This document shows, one piece after another, positions 55,683 through 64,000 of a stretch of DNA of 64,000 nt. A program made the position numbers and the translations under genes. Under the pieces are notes generated by a model, which searched no databases, was not told the DNA's origin, and saw only the letters and a program-made list of their open reading frames with translations. Positions within the stretch are counted from its first letter, which is position 1, and every line of letters starts with the position of its first letter. This DNA is from Pandoraea captiosa (GTDB lineage Bacteria; Pseudomonadota; Gammaproteobacteria; Burkholderiales; Burkholderiaceae). Location of the stretch: positions 620,001 through 684,000 of the forward strand of contig NZ_CABPSQ010000001.1 of assembly GCF_902459775.1 (NCBI RefSeq). The letters run 5' to 3'.

Positions 55683-56957
55683 TTATCGGTCGTATCGGGC
55701 AAGCGTCAGCCCGTTCAAATCGATGTCCGGCGTCTGGCCGGAGATGACGTCGGCGAGCACACGTCCCGAGCCGCAGGCCATGGCCCAGCCGGTCGAGCCG
55801 TGACCGACATTGAGGAAGATGCCCGGCAGGTGCGTGGCGCCGAGCAGCGGCGGGCCGTCGGGCAGCATCGGGCGCGCACCGACCCATGCCCGGGCCTCGC
55901 GGTACCTTCCCGCACCCGGGAACCAGTCCGTCGCCACCTTGTAGAGGGTGGCGATGGCGCGCTCGCGCAATACGAGTTGCGTGTCGCCCAGTTCGGCCGT
56001 GCCGGCGATGCGCAGACGGTTGCCTTGCGGGGTGATGGCCGTTTTGTACGACTCGTCCATGACGGCGATGCGCGGGCTGAACAATTCGGTCTTGACGGGC
56101 ACCGTAATCGAGTAACCCTTGATGGGCCACAGCGGCAGATCGATGCCCAGCGGCCGCAGCAGCGATGCGCTGGCCACGCCGGCGGCAATCACCACCGCAT
56201 CGGCTTCCAACGATGTGGTTTGCCCGACCTGCGCCGCACTGGCCGTCTCGACGGTGACACCGGCACGTCCCAGATTGGGCCGCACGGACAGCACCGTCGT
56301 CTCGGTCGCCAGCGTCACGCCGATGTCGCGGGCGATCTGGGCCAGGCGCTTGGTGAAAAGGGGGCAGTTGCCGGTTTCGTCGCGCGGCAAATGGAGGCCG
56401 CCGGCCAGCGGCGCGTCGGTGGAAATCGCGGGTTCGAGCTTGCGGCATTCGTCGGCCGTGAGCAAGCGATGCGGCACCTCGTTCTCGGCGAGCATGGCGC
56501 GCGCCGGTTCGTTCATCTTGATTTCGCGCTCGGTCCGGAACAGTTGCAGATAGCCCTGCGTATGCTCGTATTCGAAAATATGGCTCTCACGCAGTTCGTG
56601 CAGGCAGCGCTGGCTGTAGAACGCCAGACGCTGCATCCGTTCGCGATTGGCGCGGTAGCGCTCGAGCTTGCACTCGCGCAGCCAGCGGGCGGCCCAGCGC
56701 CACGTGCCGGCAGACAGGCCGGGCCGGAAAATGAGCGGGCTCGCGCTGCTGAACATGTAGCCCAGCAACTTGCGCGGCATGCCGGGCGCCGCCCAGGGGG
56801 TGACGTACCCCGGCGCGATGACGCCTGCATTGCCGAAGCTGCTCTCTTGCGCGACCGTGCTGTTGCGCTCGACGAGCGTGACCGTGTGCCCCGCGGCGGC
56901 CAGATAGTAGGCGGTGCATGTGCCAATGACCCCGCCGCCGATAACGATGACCTTCAT
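55683..56957 (-). CDS. dadA: D-amino-acid dehydrogenase small subunit
   Basis: This is an FAD-dependent membrane-associated dehydrogenase that oxidises D-amino acids to 2-oxo acids, 424 residues. The dinucleotide fold MKVIVIGGGVIGTCTAYYLA is at the N-terminus, GAPEDRE-type central segments follow, and the C-terminal GHGSTGWAMACGSGRVLADVI is the DAO-family FAD contact. The start at 56957 is decided by the FAD fold; the frame is open to 57143. It is the only dad gene visible (no dadX nearby). Confidence 0.92.
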   Translation of the reverse strand: MKVIVIGGGVIGTCTAYYLAAAGHTVTLVERNSTVAQESSFGNAGVIAPGYVTPWAAPGMPRKLLGYMFSSASPLIFRPGLSAGTWRWAARWLRECKLERYRANRERMQRLAFYSQRCLHELRESHIFEYEHTQGYLQLFRTEREIKMNEPARAMLAENEVPHRLLTADECRKLEPAISTDAPLAGGLHLPRDETGNCPLFTKRLAQIARDIGVTLATETTVLSVRPNLGRAGVTVETASAAQVGQTTSLEADAVVIAAGVASASLLRPLGIDLPLWPIKGYSITVPVKTELFSPRIAVMDESYKTAITPQGNRLRIAGTAELGDTQLVLRERAIATLYKVATDWFPGAGRYREARAWVGARPMLPDGPPLLGATHLPGIFLNVGHGSTGWAMACGSGRVLADVISGQTPDIDLNGLTLARYDR

Positions 56958-57228
56958 TCCCAACCGTCTGGTGTGTGGCGAACGCCCGTTCGTTCGCTTG
57001 TTAGTGTCGTTTAGTGTCGTTCTTTGACGTGCCGCCTGCCCGGTGAAGTGCCTCACACCGCCGTAATTCGATGAATAAGCGGTGAATTTCGGCCGGATTC
57101 GCGTGAATCCCGGTTTCGCGGCCCGCATGGATACGGGGCGCATAGGTTACCAGAGAGACGCCCTCACAGGGCGGGACGGCATGCAGATTGCCTGCCTCAC
57201 ACTCGGGTATAACCCGGGGTAAGCAGGG

Positions 57229-57234
57229 TATAAT
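57229..57234 (+). promoter_or_regulatory. consensus -10 hexamer upstream of purL
   Basis: TATAAT at 57229-57234, 51 bp before purL, has no good -35. A similar GGGTATAA stands 24 bp upstream. The 327-bp dadA-purL divergent region also has tandem TTAGTGTCG repeats at 57001-57020. Confidence 0.45.
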
Positions 57235-57284
57235 CCCGGTTTGTCGTTCCCCCGCGTTTTGAACGCCTCGCCTTCCGTCCTTCC

Positions 57285-60200
57285 ATGACTCACATTGCCT
57301 GCTTCGCCGGCGCCTTGGCGCTCTCCGAATTCCGCCAGCAACGTCTTTTGCAGACCCTGCAAGCCATCGACAGCTCGATCGTGCGCATCGACGCCCGCTA
57401 CGTGCATCTCGTCGCCAGCGCCGAGCCGCTGTCGAGCGAAGACGTGGCCCGTGTTGCCGGTCTGCTCACCTACGGCGAGCCGGTGCGCGAAGAGCCGGTC
57501 GGCGATCAACTGCTCGTCATCCCGCGTCTGGGCACGATTTCCCCGTGGGCGAGCAAGGCGACCGATATCGCGCGCAACTGCGGCATCGATCACGTGCGCC
57601 GCATCGAGCGTGCCGTCGAGTACACGATCGGCGTGAAGTCCGGTCTGCTGGGCGGCAAGAAGTCGCTGGCAGCCGATGTGCTCGCCCGTGTGGCCGGGGT
57701 GCTGCATGACCGCATGACCGAGGCTGTCGTCGCCACGCGCAAGGACGCCGAAGCGCTGTTCGTCGAACTGCCGGCCAAGCCGTTGCAGACGGTCGACGTG
57801 ATCGGTGCGGGCCGCAGCGCACTCGAAGGCGCGAACCGCGATCTCGGCCTGGCGCTTGCCGAAGACGAAATCGATTATCTCGTCGACGCCTTCACGAGCC
57901 TGAAGCGCAATCCGACCGACGTCGAACTCATGATGTTCGCGCAGGCCAACAGCGAGCACTGCCGCCACAAGATCTTCAACGCCAACTGGACGATCGACGG
58001 TCAGGCGCAGGACAAATCCCTGTTCCAGATGATCAAGAACACGCACCAACTGCACCCGCAGGGCACGGTGGTGGCGTACTCGGACAACGCTTCGGTGATG
58101 GAAGGCGCCGAAGTCGAGCGCTGGTATCCGCGCGGTGCCGATGGCAAGTATGGTCGCAGCGTCGAGCTCACGCACACGCTGATGAAGGTCGAGACGCACA
58201 ATCACCCGACGGCCATTTCGCCGTTCCCGGGGGCGTCGACGGGGGCCGGCGGCGAGATTCGCGACGAAGGCGCGACCGGCCGTGGATCCACGCCGAAGTC
58301 GGGATTGACTGGCTTTACCGTCTCGAACCTCGCGCTGCCGGACGCGCGCGAGTCGTGGGAAAACGATCGCGACGTGGCGGTGCCGCCGTCGCTGCGCAAG
58401 CCTGACGACACGGGCGCCGACTACGGCCGCCCGGACCGTATCGCGTCTCCGCTTCAGATCATGATCGACGGCCCGCTCGGCGGCGCTGCGTTCAACAACG
58501 AATTCGGCCGACCAAACCTGGGCGGCTACTTCCGCGCCTACGAGCAGAACGTTGGCGGTCGTGTGCGCGGCTATCACAAGCCGATCATGATCGCGGGCGG
58601 CATGGGCAACATCGCCGCACAACACACGCACAAGCACGACCTGCCGGCCGGCACGCTGCTCATCCAGATCGGCGGCCCGGGCATGCGCATCGGCATGGGT
58701 GGGGGCGCCGCCAGCTCGATGGCGACCGGTACCAACACGGCCGAACTGGACTTCGATTCGGTTCAGCGCGGCAACCCGGAAATCGAGCGTCGCGCGCAGG
58801 AAGTGATCAACTGGTGCTGGCGTCAGGGCGAAGCCAACCCCATCCTGTCGATTCACGACGTGGGCGCGGGCGGCATCTCGAATGCGTTCCCCGAACTGGT
58901 GGACGGTGCAGGCAAGGGCGCGCGCTTCGATCTGCGTCAGGTGCAGTTGGAAGAGTCGGGGATGTCGCCGGCGGAAATCTGGAGCAACGAGGCGCAGGAG
59001 CGCTACGTGCTCGCCATTGCGCCGGACAGCTTCCCGGCGTTCCAGGAGATCTGCCAGCGCGAACGTTGCCCGGTCGCCGTGGTGGGTATCGCGACCGACG
59101 AACGTCAACTGAAGCTCGTCGACCCGATGCATCCGGAATCGCCGGACCCGGTCGACATGCCGATGGATGTGCTGCTCGGCAAGCCGCCGCGCATGCATCG
59201 CGACGTCAAGCGCATGAAGCAAGAACTGCCGCCGGTGGATGTCACCGGCCTGTCGCTCGATGAAGTCGCGCGCGCCGTGTTGCGTCACCCGACGGTGGCC
59301 AGCAAGTCGTTCCTGATCACCATTGGTGACCGTACGGTGGGCGGCCTGACCGCGCGCGACCAGATGGTCGGCCCGTGGCAGGTGCCGGTGGCCGATTGCG
59401 CCATCTCGCTGATGGACTACAGCGGCTATCGCGGCGAAGCGATGACGATGGGCGAGCGCACCCCGCTGGCGGTGATCGACGCACCGGCGTCGGGTCGCAT
59501 GGCCGTTGGCGAAGCCATCACCAACATTGCGGCGGCGCCGATTGCGTCGCTCGACCAGATCAAGCTGTCGGCCAACTGGATGGCGGCCTGCGGCACCGAA
59601 GGCGAAGACGCGGCGCTGTTCGACACGGTCAAGGCCGTCGGCATGGAGTTGTGCCCGGCACTGGGTCTGTCGATTCCGGTGGGCAAGGATTCGCTGTCGA
59701 TGCGCACCAAGTGGGACGACGCCGGTCGTGCCAAGGACGTGGTTGCGCCGGTATCGCTGATCGTCTCGGCGTTCGCGCCGGTCGAGGACGTTCGCGGGCA
59801 TCTCACGCCGCAGTTGCGCTCTGTTGCCGACGCCGGGGAGACCGTACTGATCTCCATCGATCTGGGGCACAACAAGAACCGTCTGGGCGGCAGTATTCTC
59901 GCGCAGGTGACGCAGCAGATCGGTGACGTCACGCCGGATCTGGACGATCCTGCCGACCTTCAGCGTTTCTTCGACGCGATCCAGAAGCTCAACCGTGAAG
60001 GCAAGTTGCTCGCGTATCACGATCGCTCGGACGGTGGTCTGTTCGCCACGGTCGCGGAAATGGCGTTTGCCGGACACGTTGGCGTGTCGCTGAACGTGGA
60101 CATGCTTACCCTCGACGAGGGCTTCGAATCCGATTACGGCGATGCCAAGGACTGGGCGAAGCAGACGGTGGGGCGTCGTGAGGACAAGACGCTGCGCGCG

Positions 60201-61316
60201 CTGTTCTCGGAAGAGCTCGGCGGCGTGATTCAGGTGCGCGCGTCGGAGCGCGACGCCGTCTTGCAGACGCTGCGTGAAGCGGGTCTGTCGTCGGTGACCA
60301 ACGTGATCGGCAAGCCGAACAACACCGACGTCATCGAAATCTATCGCGACGCCAAGAAGATCTTCGGTGCCTCGCGTGCGGAGCTCCAACGTGTTTGGTC
60401 GGAAGTGAGCTGGCGCATCGCGCGCCTGCGCGACAACCCGGCGGCCGCGGATGCCGAGTATGAAGCGCTGAACGACACCAGCGATCCGGGCCTCTCGCCG
60501 AAGCTGACGTTCGACGCGAGCGAAGACGTGGCCGCGCCGTTCATCGCGACGGGCGTGCGTCCGAAGGTCGCCATTCTGCGTGAGCAGGGTGTGAACTCGC
60601 ATCTGGAAATGGCCTATGTGCTGGACAAAGCCGGCTTCGATGCGTACGACGTGCACATGAGCGACCTGCTCGCCGGTCGCCATTCGCTCGAAGCGTTCAA
60701 GGGCTTCATCGCTTGCGGCGGCTTCTCGTATGGCGACACGCTGGGTGCCGGCGAAGGTTGGGCGAAGACGATTCTGTTCAACCCGTCGCTCGCGGAGCAG
60801 TTTGCGGGTTTCTTCAACCGTGCCGACACGTTCGCGCTGGGCGTGTGTAACGGTTGCCAGATGATGAGCAACCTGTCGAACCTGATTCCGGGTGCCGCCG
60901 CCTGGCCGAAGTTCACGTACAACCAGTCGAAGTACGAAGCGCGTCTGACCCAGGTGGAAGTGCTGGATTCGCCGTCCCTGTTCTTCAAGGACATGGCAGG
61001 CTCGCAACTGCCGATCGTGATCGCGCACGGCGAAGGCTTCGCCAACTTCGGTCAGCAGGGCAACATCGATCAGGTGATTGCTGCGATGCGTTTCGTCGAT
61101 CATCGTGGTCAGCCGACGGAGCAGTACCCGTACAACCCGAACGGTTCGCCGCGCGGCCTGACGGCAGTCACGACCGGCGATGGCCGCTTTACGGTGATGA
61201 TGCCGCACCCGGAACGCGTGTTCCGCACGGTGCAGATGAGCTGGGCGCCGGCACAGTGGGGTGAAGACAGCCCGTGGATGCGCATGTTCCGCAACGCTCG
61301 TCGTTGGGTGGGCTGA
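57285..61316 (+). CDS. purL: phosphoribosylformylglycinamidine synthase
   Basis: This is the large single-chain enzyme of the fourth step of purine synthesis, which uses ATP and glutamine, 1343 residues. The N-terminal PurS-like domain is followed by the FGAM synthase core ([43 protein letters not shown]) and the C-terminal glutamine amidotransferase domain, with the Cys in [11 protein letters not shown] and the His-Glu in [10 protein letters not shown]. The large ORF on the opposite strand is a GC shadow. A terminator follows at 61410. Confidence 0.98.
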   Translation: MTHIACFAGALALSEFRQQRLLQTLQAIDSSIVRIDARYVHLVASAEPLSSEDVARVAGLLTYGEPVREEPVGDQLLVIPRLGTISPWASKATDIARNCGIDHVRRIERAVEYTIGVKSGLLGGKKSLAADVLARVAGVLHDRMTEAVVATRKDAEALFVELPAKPLQTVDVIGAGRSALEGANRDLGLALAEDEIDYLVDAFTSLKRNPTDVELMMFAQANSEHCRHKIFNANWTIDGQAQDKSLFQMIKNTHQLHPQGTVVAYSDNASVMEGAEVERWYPRGADGKYGRSVELTHTLMKVETHNHPTAISPFPGASTGAGGEIRDEGATGRGSTPKSGLTGFTVSNLALPDARESWENDRDVAVPPSLRKPDDTGADYGRPDRIASPLQIMIDGPLGGAAFNNEFGRPNLGGYFRAYEQNVGGRVRGYHKPIMIAGGMGNIAAQHTHKHDLPAGTLLIQIGGPGMRIGMGGGAASSMATGTNTAELDFDSVQRGNPEIERRAQEVINWCWRQGEANPILSIHDVGAGGISNAFPELVDGAGKGARFDLRQVQLEESGMSPAEIWSNEAQERYVLAIAPDSFPAFQEICQRERCPVAVVGIATDERQLKLVDPMHPESPDPVDMPMDVLLGKPPRMHRDVKRMKQELPPVDVTGLSLDEVARAVLRHPTVASKSFLITIGDRTVGGLTARDQMVGPWQVPVADCAISLMDYSGYRGEAMTMGERTPLAVIDAPASGRMAVGEAITNIAAAPIASLDQIKLSANWMAACGTEGEDAALFDTVKAVGMELCPALGLSIPVGKDSLSMRTKWDDAGRAKDVVAPVSLIVSAFAPVEDVRGHLTPQLRSVADAGETVLISIDLGHNKNRLGGSILAQVTQQIGDVTPDLDDPADLQRFFDAIQKLNREGKLLAYHDRSDGGLFATVAEMAFAGHVGVSLNVDMLTLDEGFESDYGDAKDWAKQTVGRREDKTLRALFSEELGGVIQVRASERDAVLQTLREAGLSSVTNVIGKPNNTDVIEIYRDAKKIFGASRAELQRVWSEVSWRIARLRDNPAAADAEYEALNDTSDPGLSPKLTFDASEDVAAPFIATGVRPKVAILREQGVNSHLEMAYVLDKAGFDAYDVHMSDLLAGRHSLEAFKGFIACGGFSYGDTLGAGEGWAKTILFNPSLAEQFAGFFNRADTFALGVCNGCQMMSNLSNLIPGAAAWPKFTYNQSKYEARLTQVEVLDSPSLFFKDMAGSQLPIVIAHGEGFANFGQQGNIDQVIAAMRFVDHRGQPTEQYPYNPNGSPRGLTAVTTGDGRFTVMMPHPERVFRTVQMSWAPAQWGEDSPWMRMFRNARRWVG

Positions 61317-61409
61317 TGCCGTGATGGCGTGACGGCGTGAGCGGGGCGACACTTCGGTGTGGATCGCGAGGGTGTCCCGCAAAGATGGCTGTGAGACGGT
61401 AGTGAAACG

Positions 61410-61446
61410 ACCGCTTGCCCTGTTCAGGGGTAAGCGGTTTTTTCTT
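61410..61446 (+). terminator. Rho-independent terminator after purL
   Basis: ACCGCTTGCCC (61410-61420) pairs with GGGTAAGCGGT (61428-61438, one G-U pair), followed by a six-T run. Confidence 0.9.
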
Positions 61447-61459
61447 TTATGGATCTCGT

Positions 61460-61488
61460 CACCTGTCAGGGTTGACAGTTGTTCGTCG
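61460..61488 (+). promoter_or_regulatory. conserved 29-bp upstream block with perfect palindrome (copy 1)
   Basis: The block 61460-61488 is identical to 63195-63223. It contains CTGTCA (61463-61468) and TGACAG (61473-61478) separated by GGGT, and TTGACA (61472-61477) overlaps it as a possible -35. It lies about 50-80 bp before the gene at 61541. It is a likely operator or promoter shared by the two paralogues. Confidence 0.6.
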
Positions 61489-61540
61489 CAAACGTGGCGT
61501 GGCCCAATAAGTCCGGGCCGCTTTCATGCGAGGTGTTGCG

Positions 61541-63172
61541 ATGATCCCTCCGATCTCCTTGCGCTTGCTGAGTGGCGCGTGCGAGCGCGTCGTTGCGTTC
61601 GATGCCTTGGTCCGATTTCGTCGTGCGCTCGCATGCCTGTGGGTCGCGCTGGCACTGGGCAGCGGCAGCGGTACGGCCTGCGCGGCCACGGGTGCAGACG
61701 TTGCGCAATGGGTCAGTCAGCGCTATGCATCGCGCGTCGAGAAATGCGCGGTGGACCGCGCTATCTGGATGTGCAGCGGCCTGATCGTTCGCCCACTCGC
61801 CGGCGGCGCTTCGCAGAACTTCGCTGCGCTAACGGCGGAGGAGACGCAAAACCAATCGGTGAATCTCGTATTTGTGCGAGGCGACTTGCGGACGTCGTCG
61901 CTGGGTGCGACGGCAGGTTTCATTCTGGCGGACGGCTTCACGGCGGCGGGCTGGGGCAAGCCCTACGACGTGCGGTGTGTGTATCCCTTCGACGTGAGTC
62001 CGCCGGGCGCGGCCGGCTCGCACGGTTGCGATCTGCTGGGTAGTGCACCGCCTGTGCCGCCCGACTGGAGTTCGTGTGCCGCGAATGGCGTGACGGATGC
62101 AATGGCGTGGGTTGCCCATTTCATGGCAAACGGCCAGAACATCCTCCGTCAATGCTCGCTGAGCGCCCACTCGGCGCCCCAGTTTTATGCGGCCGTACAG
62201 GCCCATGAGCAGACGACGGACGCGCTCGCGCAGACGGCGATGTCGCTGCTGAGCGCCGCATGGAATCCGGCAGCGCCATCCACCATTCCCGTTCAGGCTT
62301 TCTACTATGACGTCGGCACGCCGGGTCAACTCATGCAAGCCCAGCGCTACCAAATGCAGTACTTCAACGCCATGCGGGAGTGGGTGCCGATTCTCCGGGT
62401 GGCGTTCACGCCGGGACAAGGCGCTGCTTTCGGGTATGACGAGACCGACCAGTTGGAAGAGGGATATCGCGTCGCCGAGCGTTTGACGGCTCGGTATGCG
62501 GATACCTCGCCGAGTTGCAACGACGGGACGAAAGCGGCGTACTTTTGCGATGGCGTCATCATCCGGATGGTGTCTGTCGCGCAGATGCCGATCTGGAACC
62601 CGCAGCAGTCCTACATCAACCGGGATGGCGTGTCGGCAAGCTACATGCGGGCGGACGCCAAGGTAACGCAGCTCGCCACCGGGCGCGGCGGGACCGGATT
62701 CATCTTCAAGGAACTCAACGCGCCAGCGGGTCAGCAGGTGATCGTGAAGTGTTCCTTTCCGGCGAATGCGAACACGAATGCGCGCCCCGACAGTTGTTTT
62801 AACCCGGGGCAGAATCGGTATTGTGACTCGCTTGGCGTGACGACATACCCGGCATGGACGTCGTCGCAATGCCCGTTCAGCGTAACGCCCGCACAATTCA
62901 ATCTGAGTGTGACGGTAAGACGCGATTATGCCGGGGCCGTTGGCGCATGGAATGAGATCACCATCAAACCCTGGCCGCCGAATATTCCGGCGAGGTTGCC
63001 ATTGGAAGCGTTCGTGGCGGTGGGCGATGCTTATGTCGATGCCCGCACCATCCAGTTGGGCTATTTCAATGCGACGGCGCGCTTTTTGCCCATCATCCGC
63101 GTCAATGCCGCTGCGGCACCCGGACTGATATTCACCTATGCGCCAGGCGATCAGGTCGGCGCTCAGCAATAG
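61541..63172 (+). CDS. secreted protein with two internal repeats, halovibrin-like by memory
   Basis: This is a 543-residue predicted exported protein of uncertain function. The signal peptide region (about 1-48, RRALACLWVALALGSGSG core, AxA-type end) is followed by two related halves. Repeat 1 (about 50-300) and repeat 2 (about 305-543) each have C-SG/DG-(L/V)-I-(V/I)-R, a hydrophobic strand segment, PVQAFYYDVG/PLEAFVAVGD, then YFNA...PI(L/I)RV and a terminal DQ. There are six or more Cys in likely disulfide pairs. It resembles proteins annotated as halovibrin HvnC, which I cannot verify. ATG 61541 has GAGG 7 bases upstream; an in-frame ATG at 61526 does not. Confidence 0.7.
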   Translation: MIPPISLRLLSGACERVVAFDALVRFRRALACLWVALALGSGSGTACAATGADVAQWVSQRYASRVEKCAVDRAIWMCSGLIVRPLAGGASQNFAALTAEETQNQSVNLVFVRGDLRTSSLGATAGFILADGFTAAGWGKPYDVRCVYPFDVSPPGAAGSHGCDLLGSAPPVPPDWSSCAANGVTDAMAWVAHFMANGQNILRQCSLSAHSAPQFYAAVQAHEQTTDALAQTAMSLLSAAWNPAAPSTIPVQAFYYDVGTPGQLMQAQRYQMQYFNAMREWVPILRVAFTPGQGAAFGYDETDQLEEGYRVAERLTARYADTSPSCNDGTKAAYFCDGVIIRMVSVAQMPIWNPQQSYINRDGVSASYMRADAKVTQLATGRGGTGFIFKELNAPAGQQVIVKCSFPANANTNARPDSCFNPGQNRYCDSLGVTTYPAWTSSQCPFSVTPAQFNLSVTVRRDYAGAVGAWNEITIKPWPPNIPARLPLEAFVAVGDAYVDARTIQLGYFNATARFLPIIRVNAAAAPGLIFTYAPGDQVGAQQ

Positions 63173-63194
63173 CCAGAGACATGTGTCTTGCGTC

Positions 63195-63223
63195 CACCTG
63201 TCAGGGTTGACAGTTGTTCGTCG
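63195..63223 (+). promoter_or_regulatory. conserved 29-bp upstream block with perfect palindrome (copy 2)
   Basis: This is identical to 61460-61488: CTGTCA (63198-63203), GGGT, TGACAG (63208-63213). It lies 52-80 bp before the second paralogue start and directly after the stop codon of the first. Confidence 0.6.
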
Positions 63224-63274
63224 TCAATGCGGCGTGGCTCAATGATCTCCGGTCGGGAACGCGCGAGGCGAGTG

Positions 63275-64000
63275 ATGACGGTCACGCTTATTCGATGTGT
63301 CGTGAGTCAGCGCATGGCAGGTTGGTGTCGCGTGTCGATGTCGCTGGCCCTCGCGTTCGCGGCGCTGTGCGCTCACGCGCAGGCACTGCCCGGCCCCGAT
63401 GTGGCGCAGTTGGTCAATCAGCGTTATGCGTCGCGTGTTCAGCGTTGTGGCATGGACCGGCCGATATGGATGTGCAGTGGATTGATCGTGCGGCCGTTAT
63501 CGGGTGGCGCGTCGCAACAGTTCGCGGCGCTCACGGCGGACGAGACGCAGACGCAGTCGGTCAATCTCGCGTTCGTCCGAGGGGACTTGCGCACATCGTC
63601 GCTGGGCGCGACGGCGGGCTTCATTCTGGCCGATGGTTTTACGGCAGCGGGCTGGGGCAAGCCGTACGACGTGCGGTGCGTGTATCCCGTCGCGGTGAGT
63701 CCGCCGGGGGTGTCCGGCTCGCACGGCTGCGATATGTTGGGCAGCGGCCCCCCTGCGCCACCGGACTGGAGTTCGTGCATGTCGAACGGCGTGACGGATG
63801 CAACGGCGTGGGTCGCTCACTTCATCGCCAACGGCCAGAACATCCTCCGGCAGTGTTCGCTGAGCGCCCACGATGCCGGGCAGTTCCACGCGGCGATGCA
63901 GGCCCACGAGCAGTTAACGGACGTGCTGGCGCAAACCGCCTTATCTTTGCTGAGCGCGGCATGGAACCCCGCAGCGCCGACGACCCTCCCCATCCAGGCG
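63275..64000 (+). CDS. second paralogue of the secreted two-repeat protein, 3' end cut by window
   Basis: This is a close copy of the gene at 61541, with 242 codons in the window. The start at 63275 has GAGG 6 bases upstream; a GTG at 63272 is also in frame. It has a signal peptide (CRVSMSLALAFAALCAHAQA core, about 17-37) and the first repeat, with DVAQLVNQRYASRVQRCG, MCSGLIVRPLSGGASQ and LGATAGFILADGF nearly identical to copy 1. The two copies are therefore a recent tandem duplication that included the upstream block. The Cys spacing is kept. Confidence 0.8.
   Translation, partial: MTVTLIRCVVSQRMAGWCRVSMSLALAFAALCAHAQALPGPDVAQLVNQRYASRVQRCGMDRPIWMCSGLIVRPLSGGASQQFAALTADETQTQSVNLAFVRGDLRTSSLGATAGFILADGFTAAGWGKPYDVRCVYPVAVSPPGVSGSHGCDMLGSGPPAPPDWSSCMSNGVTDATAWVAHFIANGQNILRQCSLSAHDAGQFHAAMQAHEQLTDVLAQTALSLLSAAWNPAAPTTLPIQA

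Noticed and set aside
56958-57284. Riboswitch or leader structure before purL
   Set aside because: No conserved purine-riboswitch core is visible; only a -10-like hexamer and short repeats were seen.
57147-61382. 1411-codon open frame on the minus strand opposite purL
   Set aside because: It is low in recognisable motifs, Arg/His-rich, and wholly antisense to a clear purL; this is a typical GC-driven shadow frame.

Overview
The window is chromosomal DNA of a high-GC betaproteobacterium, most likely Burkholderiaceae and possibly Pandoraea. That assignment rests on gene content and order: tig-clpP-clpX-lon-hupB-tRNA-Val-tRNA-Asp-ppiD, minCDE, two adjacent cyanophycin synthetase genes, and a ceoR-llpE-ceoA-ceoB-opcM type efflux locus. 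No sequence search was possible, so the genus is an inference.

Layout. 1-7398: an RND multidrug efflux operon (outer-membrane factor cut by the window edge, permease, adaptor, lipase-like hydrolase) read leftward, with a divergent LysR regulator. 7635-13922: an accessory block of four tandem paralogues of about 560-600 residues that I cannot assign to a known family; copies 1, 3 and 4 are intact and copy 2 is a decayed pseudogene. 14041-22609: cyanophycin synthesis, with two synthetases leftward and, divergently, an ABC exporter-like protein plus a DUF1854 protein. 22707-27693: rdgC, two SDR/regulator pairs and two small ORFs. 28045-29917: minC-minD-minE. 30066-40640: a leftward fatty-acid oxidation block (TetR regulator, large acyl-CoA dehydrogenase, two-domain FabG-like reductase, MaoC-like hydratase, thiolase, acyl-CoA ligase, DUF1571 protein).

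41102-50173 is the protein quality-control block: trigger factor, ClpP, ClpX, Lon, HU-beta, two tRNAs and PpiD, with terminators between most units and a good sigma-70 promoter in front of hupB. 50350-57000 carries tesA and a ybbA-like ATPase (divergent, start codons overlapping), pgi, the bifunctional NAD(P)HX repair gene and a D-amino-acid dehydrogenase. purL follows at 57285-61316. The right end holds two tandem copies of a secreted protein built from two internal repeats. Each copy is preceded by the same 29-bp block containing a perfect CTGTCA/TGACAG palindrome, and the second copy runs off the window.

Most of the window is ordinary core genome. The parts most likely to be new are the four-gene paralogue array with its pseudogene, and the duplicated secreted-protein genes with their shared upstream element.
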